Below, one piece after another: positions 7,123 through 17,165 of a DNA stretch of 64,000 nucleotides. This DNA comes from Magnetospirillum sp. 15-1 (GTDB taxonomy: Bacteria; Pseudomonadota; Alphaproteobacteria; Rhodospirillales; Magnetospirillaceae): the NCBI RefSeq assembly GCF_900184795.1, contig NZ_FXXN01000023.1:143055-207054 (forward strand), written 5' to 3'. The notes beneath the pieces are model-generated. The model searched no databases, was not told where the DNA came from, and saw only the letters and a list, made by a program, of their open reading frames with translations. Positions within the stretch are counted from its first letter, which is position 1, and every line of letters begins with the position of its first letter. The position numbers were made by a program, and so were the translations under genes.

Positions 7123-9165
7123 ATGGAATTGCTGCGTAATCTTAGGATTGGGCGACGAATTCTTCTAGCCTTCCTTCTTCCGGTCTTCGGCCTCGTCGCC
7201 TTCTCGGGCTATGTCATCGTGCTGCGCTGGCTGGTGGTCAACGACACCAGCGGCCTGATCCGCATGGCCACCATGGCCAACGGCGTCAGCGCCGTCGTTC
7301 ACGAACTGCAGAAGGAGCGCGGCTCCTCGTCGCTCTATGTGGCCAGCGGCCGAAAGCAGTTCGGCGACCGGGTGGAGGCCCAGCGCAAGCTGTCGGACGA
7401 GGCCGCCAGGCGGTTCGAGGAGCAGAGCGGCGACGCCGCCGTCCTGGGTCCGGATTTCGCCGCCTCGCTGGTCAAGGCCCGCGACGCCCTGGCCGGACGC
7501 GCCAAGCTGCGGGCCGACATCGAGTCGGGAGCCGTGGACCGCAACGGCCTGTTCCAGGCCTACACCGCCCTGATCAAGGTGCAGTTGGACATGGTGGGCC
7601 AGATGGCCCGCCTGACTCCCGACAAGAAGGCCGCCGAGGCGGTGGGCGCCTATCTCGCCTTCATGGAGGCCAAGGAACGGGCCGGACAGGAGCGCGCCAC
7701 CGGTTCGGCCGGCTTCGCCGGCACCTTCGACCCGCTGATCTATCGCCGTCTGGTGTCGCTGATCGCCGACCAGGAAATGCTGTTCGCCCATTTCATCCGC
7801 ACCGCCTCGCCCGAGCTGGTGGCCTTCTTCCGCGAGAAGATGGGCGACCCGGTGATCGCCGAGGTCAATACCATGCGGGAAGCCGCCCATGCCAAGGCGC
7901 TGTCCGGCGGCGAAGGCGTCCCCGCCCCCAAATGGTTCGAGGCGACCACCAAGCGCATCGACCTGATGAAGGTGGTCGAGGACCGTATCGCCGCCGATCT
8001 GGTGACCTGGGCCACCAAGACCAGTTCGGACGCCCAACTGTTCCTGTGGGCGCAGATCATCGCGGTGATCGGCGGGCTGGGCGTCACCTTCGCCGCCGCC
8101 GGCGTGCTGGCCAAAGGCATCACCGGCCCCATCGCCCACATCACCAGTTCCATGAGCCGGCTGGCCACCGGCGACACCTCCATCACCGTCGAGGGGCTGA
8201 CCTTGCCGACCGAGGAAGGCGAGATGGCCCGCGCCGTCGAGGTGTTCCGCAACAATCATCTCGCCGCCGAGAAACTGGCCGCCGAACAGGCCACCGAGCA
8301 GGAGGCCAAGGAGCGGCGCCGTCAGGCCATCGAGCAACTGACCGCCGCCTTCCGCCAGGAGGTGTCGGGCGCCCTGGCCGCGGTGGGCGACGCCACCCGC
8401 CTGCTGGACAATTCCGCCAATTCGCTCGGTTCCTCTGCCCAGAGCATGGAAGGCCACGCGGCGGCCGTCGCGGCGGCGGCCGAAGAGGCCAGCATCAACG
8501 TGGAAACGGTGGCCGGCGCCGCCGAGGAACTGGCCGCCTCCATCAACGAGATCAGCCGTCAGGTCGCCACCTCGGCCCAGGTGTCGCACGAAGCGGTGGC
8601 CGAGGCCGAACGCACCAACGCCCTGGTGCACGGTCTGGCCGATGCCGCCCGCAATATCGGCGAGGTGGTCACCATGATCGGCGACATCGCCGGCCAGACC
8701 AATCTGCTGGCCTTGAACGCCACCATCGAGGCGGCGCGTGCCGGTGAAGCCGGCAAGGGCTTCGCCGTGGTCGCCAACGAGGTCAAGAACCTCGCCACCC
8801 AGACCGCCAGGGCCACCAGCCAGATCACCGAACAGGTGGGCGCCGTCCAGTCGGCCACCGATCAGGCGGTCTCGGCCATCCAGGGTATCGGCGCCATCAT
8901 CGAGCGCATCAACCAGGTCTCGTCGGCCATCGCCACGGCGGTGGAGCAACAAGACGCCACCACCCGCGACATCGCCCGCAACGTCTCCGAGGCGGCGGAG
9001 GGTACCCGCGAGGTCTCGCGCCACGTCACCGACGTCACCAGCGAGGCGGGGGAAACCGGCAAGACCGCCACCGACGTGCTGGGCGCCGTCCAGGCCCTGG
9101 GGCGCCAGTCGGACAGCCTCAACACCTCGGTCCAGCGCTTCCTGGCGGGCGTGGAGAGGGCGTAG
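7123..9165 (+). CDS. Methyl-accepting chemotaxis protein with NIT sensor domain
   Basis: 680 aa. TM1 is at residues ~11-33. The periplasmic domain begins [19 protein letters not shown]-like (residues ~50-70), characteristic of the nitrate/nitrite-sensing NIT family. TM2 is at ~307-330, HAMP at ~330-382, and a signalling domain runs to the C-terminus with the conserved hairpin tip near residue 526 ([20 protein letters not shown]). No CheR-tethering pentapeptide is seen at the C-terminus. The ATG at 7123 has GAAGGGGG about ten bases upstream; the longer open frame from 7018 overlaps the rpsU terminator. NIT domains bind nitrate or nitrite in the characterised cases, so nitrate taxis is plausible but not shown. 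Confidence 0.9.
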   Translation: MELLRNLRIGRRILLAFLLPVFGLVAFSGYVIVLRWLVVNDTSGLIRMATMANGVSAVVHELQKERGSSSLYVASGRKQFGDRVEAQRKLSDEAARRFEEQSGDAAVLGPDFAASLVKARDALAGRAKLRADIESGAVDRNGLFQAYTALIKVQLDMVGQMARLTPDKKAAEAVGAYLAFMEAKERAGQERATGSAGFAGTFDPLIYRRLVSLIADQEMLFAHFIRTASPELVAFFREKMGDPVIAEVNTMREAAHAKALSGGEGVPAPKWFEATTKRIDLMKVVEDRIAADLVTWATKTSSDAQLFLWAQIIAVIGGLGVTFAAAGVLAKGITGPIAHITSSMSRLATGDTSITVEGLTLPTEEGEMARAVEVFRNNHLAAEKLAAEQATEQEAKERRRQAIEQLTAAFRQEVSGALAAVGDATRLLDNSANSLGSSAQSMEGHAAAVAAAAEEASINVETVAGAAEELAASINEISRQVATSAQVSHEAVAEAERTNALVHGLADAARNIGEVVTMIGDIAGQTNLLALNATIEAARAGEAGKGFAVVANEVKNLATQTARATSQITEQVGAVQSATDQAVSAIQGIGAIIERINQVSSAIATAVEQQDATTRDIARNVSEAAEGTREVSRHVTDVTSEAGETGKTATDVLGAVQALGRQSDSLNTSVQRFLAGVERA

Positions 9166-9203
9166 ACGCGTTGCCTCCTTGTGGTGCTTCCGCCCCAAAC
9201 CCC

Positions 9204-9240
9204 GATGGGGAGGCACAGCCTCCCCATCCCTCCCGCTTTT
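9204..9240 (+). terminator. Terminator-like hairpin after the NIT chemoreceptor
   Basis: Perfect 11-bp stem GATGGGGAGGC / GCCTCCCCATC with loop ACA (9204-9228); a short T run follows a few bases later (9237-9240). Confidence 0.65.
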
Positions 9241-9249
9241 ATGAGATTA

Positions 9250-9374
9250 GAGCGGCGCGCCTCAAATATGAGGCGGGCCGCTCCAGCGCCCGTTGAGGGC
9301 GCGGCCAAGGGCGCGGATGCGCCCGCCCGGCGAGGGACCTATAGCGTGATGCACATTTTGGGCATCACGCTATA
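9250..9374. repeat. Two large intergenic inverted repeats
   Basis: At 9250-9283 a 15-bp stem with one mismatch closes on a 4-nt loop. At 9340-9374 a perfect 13-bp stem (TATAGCGTGATGC / GCATCACGCTATA) closes on a 9-nt loop. Two smaller hairpins follow near 9390-9420. They look like mobile or dispersed intergenic dyads rather than simple terminators. Confidence 0.6.
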
Positions 9375-9449
9375 AAGCACTGAAGGTGCGGAAGCTGCGC
9401 TTCCGTGCGGAGGCGGGCGGCAGCCCGCTCGCAACGCGATCCCTTCCGC

Positions 9450-10445
9450 CTACTTGTCGAAGGGTACCGGACGGGGCGTGGCGTCCGAGGACGGCGGCAG
9501 GATCGGCAGCTTGAAGCTGGGCTGATCGCCGGTCAGGGTCTTGAGGAAGGCGACGATCTTGCCGTTCTCGTCGTCGGTGAACTGACGGCCCAGCTGGATG
9601 CGGCCCATGGTGTCCACGGCCTGCTTCAAGGTGGCGGCCTCGCCGTCGTGGAAGTAAGGATAGGTCAGTTCGACATTGCGCAGCGTCGGAACCTTGAAGT
9701 TGAAGCGGTCGGTCTCGTCCTTGGTCACCGCCACGCGGCCCTCGGCCGGGCTGTTGGCCTTATAGGCCTCGACCACACCCATCTTCTGGAACGAATTGCC
9801 GCCCACCGCCGCGCCGTTATGGCAAGCGGTGCAGCCGGAATCCTTGAACAGGGCATAGCCGGCCAGTTCGGCCGCGGAAAGCGCCTTCTTGTCGCCCTTC
9901 AGCCACTTGTCGAAGCGGGAATTGGGAGTGACCAGGGTCTCCTCGAAGGCGGCGATGGCCTTGGTGACCTCGTCGATGGTCACCTTGTCATTGCCGAACA
10001 CCGTCTTGAATTCCGCCACGTAGCCGGGAATGGACTGCAGCACCTCGACCGCCAGTTCATGGGTGAAGGCCATCTCGCCGGGATTGGCGATGGGGCCACC
10101 CGCCTGAGCCTTCAGGTCCTTGGCCCGGCCGTCCCAGAACTGGGCGACGTTCATGCTGGAATTCAGCACGGTGGGGGCGTTGATCGGCCCCTTCTGCCAG
10201 TTATGGCCGATGGAGGTCTTCAGATTGTCGGTGCCGCCCAGCGACAGGTTGTGGCAGGAATTGCAGGAGATGAAACCCGACTTGGACAGGCGGGTGTCGA
10301 AATAGAGCTTCTTGCCCAGTTCGGCCAACCCGGCATCCTTGACCTTGGCGGGTGGAATGGGCTGGATCGGCTCGGATGCCGCCAGGGCCGGCAGCGCCTG
10401 CACCCCCAGAAAAAGGGCGAGCGAAAGCGTCATGCGTCTGATCAT
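9450..10445 (-). CDS. Di-haem cytochrome c peroxidase
   Basis: 331 aa. A Sec signal peptide (MTLSLALFLGVQALPALAAS) is followed by two c-type haem sites, CNSCH and CTACH, one in each half as in the bacterial peroxidase/MauG family. The block NAPTVLNSSMNVAQFWDGRA is family-typical. The enzyme would be periplasmic and reduce H2O2 using cytochrome c as donor. The ATG at 10445 follows AGGGGAA by nine bases. It is preceded by an Irr-like palindrome about 150 bp upstream, suggesting iron- or haem-responsive control. It is separate from pntAB, whose terminator lies in the gap. Confidence 0.92.
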   Translation of the reverse strand: MIRRMTLSLALFLGVQALPALAASEPIQPIPPAKVKDAGLAELGKKLYFDTRLSKSGFISCNSCHNLSLGGTDNLKTSIGHNWQKGPINAPTVLNSSMNVAQFWDGRAKDLKAQAGGPIANPGEMAFTHELAVEVLQSIPGYVAEFKTVFGNDKVTIDEVTKAIAAFEETLVTPNSRFDKWLKGDKKALSAAELAGYALFKDSGCTACHNGAAVGGNSFQKMGVVEAYKANSPAEGRVAVTKDETDRFNFKVPTLRNVELTYPYFHDGEAATLKQAVDTMGRIQLGRQFTDDENGKIVAFLKTLTGDQPSFKLPILPPSSDATPRPVPFDK

Positions 10446-10555
10446 GGCATGGTTCCCCTGATGTGGATTGTCAGAACGTGGCCGCCCCTCGGGGGACTTC
10501 CCCCCGCTCCTGCCCGCTCTCTCCATCCGGCGGAGCCCGAGGCACGAACACCCAG

Positions 10556-10584
10556 CCATACTCACAACTTTTCTGTGGGTATGG
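10556..10584. promoter_or_regulatory. Long hairpin upstream of the peroxidase gene
   Basis: An 11-bp stem (CCATACTCACA / TGTGGGTATGG, one T-G wobble) closes on a 7-nt loop. It lies between the Irr-like box and the peroxidase start, within the presumed leader or promoter. Confidence 0.45.
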
Positions 10585-10592
10585 AAGATGTA

Positions 10593-10609
10593 TTTAGAAT
10601 TCTTCTAAC
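10593..10609. promoter_or_regulatory. Irr box / iron control element-like palindrome
   Basis: TTTAGAATTCTTCTAAC contains a perfect TTAGAA-TTC-TTCTAA dyad. It matches the alphaproteobacterial iron control element bound by Irr (TTTAGAA-N3-TTCTAAA) at all but the last position. It lies about 150 bp upstream of the haem peroxidase start. Confidence 0.6.
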
Positions 10610-10636
10610 TCAAAACCATAGACCTATGCCCAAAGC

Positions 10637-10668
10637 AAAACGGCGGCCCCCCTCTCGGAAGGCCGCCG
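10637..10668 (-). terminator. Rho-independent terminator after pntB
   Basis: Read on the minus strand, CGGCGGCC and GGCCGCCG form an 8-bp stem followed by TTTT. It lies 25 bases beyond the pntB stop. Confidence 0.8.
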
Positions 10669-10692
10669 CCTTGATCGCGGAACGGAAGGTGC

Positions 10693-12102
10693 CTACGCCT
10701 TCAGCGCGGTCAGCACCTCGTCCAGCATCTTCTTGGCGTCGCCGAACAGCATCCGGTTGTTCTCCTTGTAGAACAGCGGATTGTCGACGCCGGCATAGCC
10801 CGACGCCATGGAACGCTTCATGACGATGGAGGTCTTGGCCTTCCACACCTCCAGCACCGGCATGCCGGCGATGGGGCTGTTGGGGTCCTCCTGCGCCGCC
10901 GGATTGACGATGTCGTTGGCGCCGATGACCATGGCGACATCCGTCTCGGGGAAGTCGTCGTTGATCTCGTCCATCTCCATGACGATGTCGTAGGGCACCT
11001 TGGCCTCGGCCAGCAGCACGTTCATGTGGCCGGGCATGCGGCCCGCCACCGGATGGATGCCGAAGCGGATGTTGATGCCCTTCTCGCGCAGGTGCTTGGT
11101 GATTTCGTAGACCGTGTGCTGGGCCTGGGCCACCGCCATGCCGTAGCCGGGAACGATGATCACGCTCTTGGCCTCCTTCAGCAGCTCGGCGGTCTCGGTG
11201 GCGCTGACCGGGATGACCTCGCCGGCCGGCTGGCCGTCGGACGCCGCCGCCACCGTGCCGCCGCCGGTACCGAAGCCGCCGGCGATGACGCTGATGAAGT
11301 TGCGGTTCATGGCCCGGCACATGATGTACGACAGGATGGCACCCGACGAGCCCACCAGGGCGCCGGTGACGATCAGCAGGTCGTTGTTCAGCATGAAGCC
11401 GGTGGCCGCCGCCGCCCAGCCCGAATAGCTGTTCAGCATGGAAACCACGACGGGCATGTCGGCGCCGCCGATGGCCATCACCATGTGGACACCGAAGGCG
11501 AGCGCGATCAGGGTCATGATGATCAGGGCGAAGAAGCCGCCGCCGACGCTTTCGGCGTTGAGGAAGCCCTTGCCGACCCAGATCACCACCAGCAGGCCGG
11601 CCAGATTGAGGAGGTGACGGCCGGGCAGCAGCAGCGGCTTGCCGCCGATCTTGCCCGACAGCTTGCCGAAGGCGATCAGCGAGCCCGAGAAGGTCACGGC
11701 ACCGATCAGGATGCCGATATAGATCTCCACGTCGTGGATGGTCTTTTCCGCGCCCACAAAGGTGTGGGCGGTGTCGATATAGCTGGCGAAGCCCACCAGG
11801 CAGGCGGCCAGGCCGACCAGCGAGTGCATCAGGGCGACCAGTTCGGGCATCTGGGTCATCTGCACGGTGCGGGCGGCGTAAAGGCCGACCGAGCCGCCGA
11901 TGGCCATGGCGATGACGATCCACGGCACGCCGGCCCAGGTGACCTGGGGACCGAACACGGTGGCGATCACCGCCAAGGCCATGCCGATCATGCCCAGCAC
12001 GTTGCCGCGACGCGAGGTCTCGGGATTGGACAGACCGCCCAGGCTGAGGATGAACAGGATGGTGGCACCGATATAGGAAACGGTGGCGAGACTTGCGGAC
12101 AT
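10693..12102 (-). CDS. pntB: NAD(P)+ transhydrogenase subunit beta
   Basis: 469 aa: eight to nine hydrophobic segments in the first ~270 residues (domain II), then the NADP(H)-binding domain III. Visible there are the [16 protein letters not shown] fingerprint, [20 protein letters not shown], and the terminal [16 protein letters not shown] loop. Together with PntA it uses proton-motive force to transfer hydride from NADH to NADP+. Start ATG at 12102 follows AAGGGGGGC. It sits 10 bp downstream of pntA in the same operon and is followed by a terminator. Confidence 0.97.
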   Translation of the reverse strand: MSASLATVSYIGATILFILSLGGLSNPETSRRGNVLGMIGMALAVIATVFGPQVTWAGVPWIVIAMAIGGSVGLYAARTVQMTQMPELVALMHSLVGLAACLVGFASYIDTAHTFVGAEKTIHDVEIYIGILIGAVTFSGSLIAFGKLSGKIGGKPLLLPGRHLLNLAGLLVVIWVGKGFLNAESVGGGFFALIIMTLIALAFGVHMVMAIGGADMPVVVSMLNSYSGWAAAATGFMLNNDLLIVTGALVGSSGAILSYIMCRAMNRNFISVIAGGFGTGGGTVAAASDGQPAGEVIPVSATETAELLKEAKSVIIVPGYGMAVAQAQHTVYEITKHLREKGINIRFGIHPVAGRMPGHMNVLLAEAKVPYDIVMEMDEINDDFPETDVAMVIGANDIVNPAAQEDPNSPIAGMPVLEVWKAKTSIVMKRSMASGYAGVDNPLFYKENNRMLFGDAKKMLDEVLTALKA

Positions 12103-12112
12103 GGTGCCCCCC

Positions 12113-13702
12113 TTACTTGCGGAACATCGCCAACATGCGCTTGGTGACCGCGAAGCCACCGAACATGTTGATCGAAGTGAGAATGATGCTGATCACCGCC
12201 AGCAGGCCGATCCAGAACCCGGGGCGCGAGATTCCCTCGCCCAGCGGCGGGGAAATCTGGACCAGGGCGCCGATGACGATGATCGACGAGATGGCGTTGG
12301 TGACGCTCATCAGCGGGGTATGCAGCGCGGGGGTAACGTTCCAGACCACCATGTAGCCCACGAAACAGGCCAGCACGAACACGGTGAAGTGGCCCAGGAA
12401 GGCCTCGGGGGCATTGGCACCCACGAACCAGAAGGCCAGGGCGCCGATGCCGAAGGTGATGGTCAGGGACTTCGGGGACATGGGCTCGCCGGCACCGTGA
12501 CCGTGGCCGGACTTCTTGGCCGCCACGGGGGCGGCGGAGGCGGCCTTGGGGGCGGGCGGCGCCGGCAGCACCAGAGGCGGCGGCGGCCAGGTGATCTCGC
12601 CCTCCTTGATGACGGTCAGGCCGCGGATGGCATCGTCACCCATATTGACATCGATGACGCCGTCCTTGGTCTTGCACAGCTCCTCGGTGAGGCGCAGCAG
12701 ATTGGTGGCGTAAAGCGTCGAGGCCTGCTTGGACAGGCGGCTCGGCAGGTCGGCGTAGCCAATGATGGTCACGCCATGGCGCACCACGACCTCGCCCGGC
12801 ACGGTCAGCTCGCAATTGCCGCCCTGCTCGGCGGCCATGTCGACGATGACGCTGCCGGCGCGCATGCTACTCACCATCTCGGCGGTGATCAGCCGGGGAG
12901 CCGGCTTGCCCGGAATCAGGGCGGTGGTGATGATGATGTCCACCTCACGCGCCTGCTGGGCGTACATCTCGCGCTGGGCGGCCTGGAAGCCCTCGCTCAT
13001 GACCTTGGCGTAGCCGCCGCCGCCCGAGCCCTCTTCCTCGTAATCCACCTTGACGAACTCGGCGCCCATGGACTTGACCTGATCGGCCACCTCGGCGCGG
13101 GTGTCGTTGGCGCGCACGATGGCACCCAGGCTGACGGCGGTGCCCAGCGCGGCCAGACCGGCCACGCCGGCGCCGGCGACAAAGACCTTGGCCGGCGGAA
13201 CCTTGCCGGCGGCGGTGATCTGGCCGGTAAAGAAGCGGCCGAACTGATTGGCGGCCTCGACCACGGCGCGGTAGCCGGCGATATTGGCCATGGAGGACAG
13301 GGCGTCCATCTTCTGGGCGCGGCTGAGCTGGCGCGGCACGCAGTCCATGGCCAGAACGGTGATCTTGCGGGCGGCCAGGGCCTGCATCAGCTCGGGGTTC
13401 TGGGCGGGCCAGATGAAGCCGATCAGGGTGGTGCCTTCCTTGATCAGCGCCACCTCGTCCATGGAGGGAGCACGCACCTTGAAGACCATATCGGCGGCGG
13501 TCCAAAGTTCGGCCGCACTCTTGGCGATGCTCGCCCCAGCCGCCACATAGGACTCGTCATCGAAATTGGCCAGGGCACCGGCCCCCGTCTCGACCACCAC
13601 GGAGAAGCCGAGCTTGATCAGCTTCTCGACGACATCGGGAACCGTTGCCACCCGCTTTTCGTTGGGGAACGTTTCCCTTGGAACACCAATGGTCAGAGAC
13701 AT
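12113..13702 (-). CDS. pntA: NAD(P)+ transhydrogenase subunit alpha (fused PntAA-PntAB)
   Basis: 529 aa. The N-terminal NAD(H)-binding domain I ([20 protein letters not shown], Rossmann [16 protein letters not shown] at ~165) is joined by a Pro/Ala/Lys linker (~380-415) to four C-terminal membrane helices. It is therefore the fused E. coli-type alpha subunit rather than the split PntAA/PntAB form known from Rhodospirillum rubrum. ATG at 13702 with GGAGAAGCC upstream. First gene of the pnt operon. Confidence 0.96.
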   Translation of the reverse strand: MSLTIGVPRETFPNEKRVATVPDVVEKLIKLGFSVVVETGAGALANFDDESYVAAGASIAKSAAELWTAADMVFKVRAPSMDEVALIKEGTTLIGFIWPAQNPELMQALAARKITVLAMDCVPRQLSRAQKMDALSSMANIAGYRAVVEAANQFGRFFTGQITAAGKVPPAKVFVAGAGVAGLAALGTAVSLGAIVRANDTRAEVADQVKSMGAEFVKVDYEEEGSGGGGYAKVMSEGFQAAQREMYAQQAREVDIIITTALIPGKPAPRLITAEMVSSMRAGSVIVDMAAEQGGNCELTVPGEVVVRHGVTIIGYADLPSRLSKQASTLYATNLLRLTEELCKTKDGVIDVNMGDDAIRGLTVIKEGEITWPPPPLVLPAPPAPKAASAAPVAAKKSGHGHGAGEPMSPKSLTITFGIGALAFWFVGANAPEAFLGHFTVFVLACFVGYMVVWNVTPALHTPLMSVTNAISSIIVIGALVQISPPLGEGISRPGFWIGLLAVISIILTSINMFGGFAVTKRMLAMFRK

Positions 13703-14050
13703 GGCTTCTCCTTGTTCGCTGTTACTGCGTTTGCCTTACATTTTTGGGAAAACAATGCCCTCTGGCCAGCGGTTTGCCAAGCCCGATCTGGTTTGAAAAT
13801 CAGTCGTTTGAAGGAATTCCATCCGATTACCGCCCACCGGAGGCCCGCCCCATCATGCCGCACCGCAACATGGCTTTGTCACCTACACCACCTGGCTGCC
13901 ATGGACGAGGTGGAAAAAGGTACCTATGGCCTCCGGGTGGCGGGTCGGTGGGAGGCACCGCCACCCCTTGGGGTGGGGCCGCAACATGACCTTCATCAAG
14001 GAGAATACGGCCCCGCTCCACCACACTCTCCGGGCGGGACAGGAGGGATG
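13703..14050. other. Intergenic region between pntA and the DUF3108 gene
   Basis: Holds the promoters of two divergent genes. There is a CCACCCC-TT-GGGGTGG hairpin near 13960. Short open frames are present but lack ribosome sites and family features; I see no real gene here. Confidence 0.4.
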
Positions 14051-14890
14051 ATGGCCAGGACCATATGGGCGTTGGCGGCGATGGCGGGAGCCGGCCTGTG
14101 GCTGGCGGCGGCCCCGGCCCGCGCCGAACCGGCGGGCTGGCGCTACGAGATCATGTGGGGCGGCTTCCATGCCGGCGACATGGCCGTCACCCGCGAGCAG
14201 CGCGGTCCGTCGGTACGCACCGGCATGACCATCCGCACCGTGGGGCTGTTCGACAAGATCCTGCGTCTGCGCTTCTCCGCCGAGGGCGGCGGCCAGGAGG
14301 CCGGGGCCGGCGAACTGGGCTCCGAGCATTATCAGACCCACTTCCGCAATCGCCATCAGGAGCAGATGCTACGCGTCCTCTATGGCGGCGGCGAGGCGGT
14401 CACCGTGCTGGACGAGGTGCTGGCGGTATTCTCGCCGCCCCCCGAGGACGACGAGCCCGCCCCCGCAGTGCCGCCAGAGGCCCGGCGGGGCGTGCGCGAC
14501 CCGCTGACCAACGTGGCGGTGGTGGGCCGCAAGGCGCGCCAGGCCGTCAGCGCCGGCGGACCGGCCAGTTTCCGCGTGGCGGGCTATGACGGCCGCCGGG
14601 CCTATGATTTCGACGTGACGGTCAAGGGCACCGGACGGATCGATATCCACGGCCGGGAATTCGAGGCCATCGAGCTTGCCATGGTCCTGCGGCCGGTGGC
14701 CGGGTTCAAGCCGCGCTTCCAAAAGATGTGGGCCGGCGCCGAATACACCGTGCATATCGACCCGGAGACCCTGCTGCCGCTGCGCATCTACACCGACAGT
14801 TTCGCCGCCGCCACGGTGATCAATGCCGTCGAGCCCTGCCGAGTGGCGGCCGAGCACTGCGCCCCGCTGCTGGCGGCCGGCGACCCCTGA
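14051..14890 (+). CDS. DUF3108 domain-containing periplasmic protein
   Basis: 279 aa with a signal peptide (ALAAMAGAGLWLAAAPARAEP). The beta-rich body has the DUF3108 pattern: an early WRYEIMWGGFHAGDMAV strand pair, TVGLFDKILRLRF, then late DIHGREFEAIELAMVLRPV and a C-terminal strand preceding a Cys pair (CRVAAEHC). Family members are outer-envelope-associated beta proteins of unknown function. AGGAGG sits before tandem ATGs at 14048 and 14051; the second has the better spacing. It stands alone, followed by a chemoreceptor. Confidence 0.75.
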   Translation: MARTIWALAAMAGAGLWLAAAPARAEPAGWRYEIMWGGFHAGDMAVTREQRGPSVRTGMTIRTVGLFDKILRLRFSAEGGGQEAGAGELGSEHYQTHFRNRHQEQMLRVLYGGGEAVTVLDEVLAVFSPPPEDDEPAPAVPPEARRGVRDPLTNVAVVGRKARQAVSAGGPASFRVAGYDGRRAYDFDVTVKGTGRIDIHGREFEAIELAMVLRPVAGFKPRFQKMWAGAEYTVHIDPETLLPLRIYTDSFAAATVINAVEPCRVAAEHCAPLLAAGDP

Positions 14891-15001
14891 TCCGACCGAT
14901 ATCGGAATCCTTGTATCCCACCGTTCTCGCATATTAGGCTGATGGAAATCACCGAACGGATGCGCCGGCCAGAACCGGATGCACCATGGGAGGCAATGGT
15001 C

Positions 15002-17155
15002 ATGGGAATGCTCGATGCCCTTTCGGGGCTGCGGATCACCACCCGTCTGTGGCTGCTGGGCGGCCTGCCGCTGGCCGGGCTGGCCGTGGTGTTCATCGCC
15101 GATTCCGTGCAGATCAAGGACCAGATGGTGGCGGCGCGCGAGATCAAGCTGCGCCACGTGGTGGAAACCGCCTCGGGCGTGCTGGAGCATTACGCCGAGG
15201 AGGCCCGCCAGGGCCGCATGAGCGAGGATGACGCCAAGGCCGCCGCCAAGGCCACGATCAAAGCCATGCGCTACGACAAGGCCGAGTATCTGTGGATCAA
15301 CGACATGGGCAAGCCGGTCCCCAAGGTGGTGATGCACCCCGTCTCGCCGCAGTTGGACGGCAAGGTGCTGGACGATCCCAAGTTCAACAAGGCCACCACC
15401 ATAAGCCCCGGCACCTCGCGCAAGGTAGCCGAACCCCTGCATGGCGCCAACCTGTTCGGGGCCTTCGTCACCGTGGTCGAACGGGCGGGACAGGGCTATG
15501 TCACCTATGATTGGCCCAAGCCAAAGGAAGGCGGCGGCAGCACGGCTGAAACCTACGAAAAGCTTTCCTTCGTCAAGGGGTTCCCCCCCTGGGGCTGGCT
15601 GATCGGCTCGGGCGTCTACATCGACGACATCGACAGCGCCTTCAAGGCCGAACTGGCGGAGCGCGGCATCCTGCTGGCCGCCATCCTGGCGGTGGTGGGC
15701 GGCCTCGGCCTGCTGATCACCGGCAGCGTCTCGTCGGGCTTCCAGGCGCTGCACCACGACGTCGACAGATTGCAGGCCGGAGAATCGGGCGGAGCCATGC
15801 GGCTCAGCCCCGATCGCCGCGATGAGTTCCGTCAGGTAGCCGAGGTGCTGCGGGAAATGGCCGAAACCCGCCAGCGTCTCGACGCCGCCGAGCACGAGCG
15901 CCAGGGTGCGCAGCGCAAGGCCGAGCACGAGCGCTTCCTCATGCAGCGCGACATGCTGCGCTCGCTGGTCCAGGCGGCCATGCTGGGCAACGAGGCGATG
16001 ATCACCCTGTCGCGCATGAAGCGCGAGATCGACATGTCCACCACCGAGGTCGGCCGCATGGCCCAGGCGGTGGAGGAGATGCGCGCCTCCATCCAGGCCA
16101 TCAACGCCGATTCCTCCCAGGCCGCCCAGGGCGCCGGTCAGGCCGGCGAGGCGGCGGTGACCGGCCTCAACGCCAGCCAGGAGGCGCTGTCGGCCTTCGA
16201 GCGCATCGTCGCCGCCGTCAACGCCGCCGGCCGGAAGGTCCAGGGCCTGGCCGAGGCCTCGGCCCAGATCGGCGAGATCGTCACCGCCATCGAGACGGTG
16301 GCCGGCCAGACCAACCTTCTCGCCCTGAACGCCACCATCGAGGCGGCCCGCGCCGGCGAGGCCGGCAAGGGCTTCGCCGTGGTGGCGGGCGAGGTCAAGA
16401 ATCTCGCCAACCAGACCGCCAAGGCCACCATCGACATCCGGGCGCGCATCGTCGGGCTGCAGGACGAGATGGGCTCCATCGTCGGAGCCATCGGCGAGAG
16501 CACCGGAGCCGTCACCGAGGGGCGCTCCCTGGTCGGCGCCCTGGGCGAACGCCTGCACGGCATCGCCGATCAGGTGGGCTCGGTGCAGACCAGCATGACC
16601 ACCATTTCCCACGTGCTGGAGGGGCAATCCCATACCGCCGGCCGATTGGCCGACGGCACCACCCAGGTGGTCAGCCTGACCGAGGCCAACAACCACCTGC
16701 TGGGCGACGTCTTGGAGGCCATGGGCCGCATGAGCCAGCATCTGGACGCCCAGGTGGGCAATTATGCCAAGCTGGGCTCGGGCGCCCTGCTGGTGGAGAT
16801 CGCCAAGAACGACCACATCGCCTTCAAGCGCCGGGTTCTCGACGGTGTGCTGGGCCGCACCGAACTGAAGGCCGACGGCGTGCCGGACCACCACAACTGC
16901 CGCCTGGGCAAGTGGTACGACGCCATCACCGACCACAGCATCTCGGGCAAGCCGGCCTATTCCAATCTGGTGACCCCGCACCAGGAGGTCCATGCGGCAG
17001 CCAAGCGGGCGCTGACCCATGCCGCCGCGGGCGACCTGGACGCCGCCTTCGCCGCCATCGACGACATGAACAAGGCCTCGGTGTCCGTGGTTTCCATGCT
17101 TGAAACCCTGGCCACCGAACTGGCCGCGATGGAAGAGGCCCGGATGGCGGGGTAA
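15002..17155 (+). CDS. Methyl-accepting chemotaxis protein: Cache sensor plus C-terminal CZB domain
   Basis: 717 aa. TM1 is at ~16-38. A single Cache domain follows ([53 protein letters not shown]). TM2 is at ~221-243, then a divergent HAMP/coiled-coil and a signalling domain with its tip near residue 438. From ~598 comes a chemoreceptor zinc-binding (CZB) domain with its Cys/His set: [22 protein letters not shown] and [14 protein letters not shown] domains bind zinc and in known cases sense zinc or hypochlorous acid. The ATG at 15002 has GGGAGG eight bases upstream; an in-frame ATG at 14942 lacks a ribosome site. Confidence 0.9.
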   Translation: MGMLDALSGLRITTRLWLLGGLPLAGLAVVFIADSVQIKDQMVAAREIKLRHVVETASGVLEHYAEEARQGRMSEDDAKAAAKATIKAMRYDKAEYLWINDMGKPVPKVVMHPVSPQLDGKVLDDPKFNKATTISPGTSRKVAEPLHGANLFGAFVTVVERAGQGYVTYDWPKPKEGGGSTAETYEKLSFVKGFPPWGWLIGSGVYIDDIDSAFKAELAERGILLAAILAVVGGLGLLITGSVSSGFQALHHDVDRLQAGESGGAMRLSPDRRDEFRQVAEVLREMAETRQRLDAAEHERQGAQRKAEHERFLMQRDMLRSLVQAAMLGNEAMITLSRMKREIDMSTTEVGRMAQAVEEMRASIQAINADSSQAAQGAGQAGEAAVTGLNASQEALSAFERIVAAVNAAGRKVQGLAEASAQIGEIVTAIETVAGQTNLLALNATIEAARAGEAGKGFAVVAGEVKNLANQTAKATIDIRARIVGLQDEMGSIVGAIGESTGAVTEGRSLVGALGERLHGIADQVGSVQTSMTTISHVLEGQSHTAGRLADGTTQVVSLTEANNHLLGDVLEAMGRMSQHLDAQVGNYAKLGSGALLVEIAKNDHIAFKRRVLDGVLGRTELKADGVPDHHNCRLGKWYDAITDHSISGKPAYSNLVTPHQEVHAAAKRALTHAAAGDLDAAFAAIDDMNKASVSVVSMLETLATELAAMEEARMAG

Positions 17156-17165
17156 TCCCCGCCCC

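Noticed and set aside
13962-13980. GC-rich hairpin CCACCCC-TT-GGGGTGG as a terminator
   Set aside because: No T tract on either strand and it lies upstream of genes, not after them.
12083-14890. 935-codon plus-strand open frame that includes the DUF3108 gene
   Set aside because: The first two thirds are antisense to pntA; only the part from 14051 with its own signal peptide and AGGAGG is a gene.
14369-17020. 883-codon minus-strand open frame opposite the Cache-CZB chemoreceptor
   Set aside because: Low-complexity Gly/His/Leu-rich translation typical of antisense in GC-rich DNA; the plus strand encodes a complete chemoreceptor.
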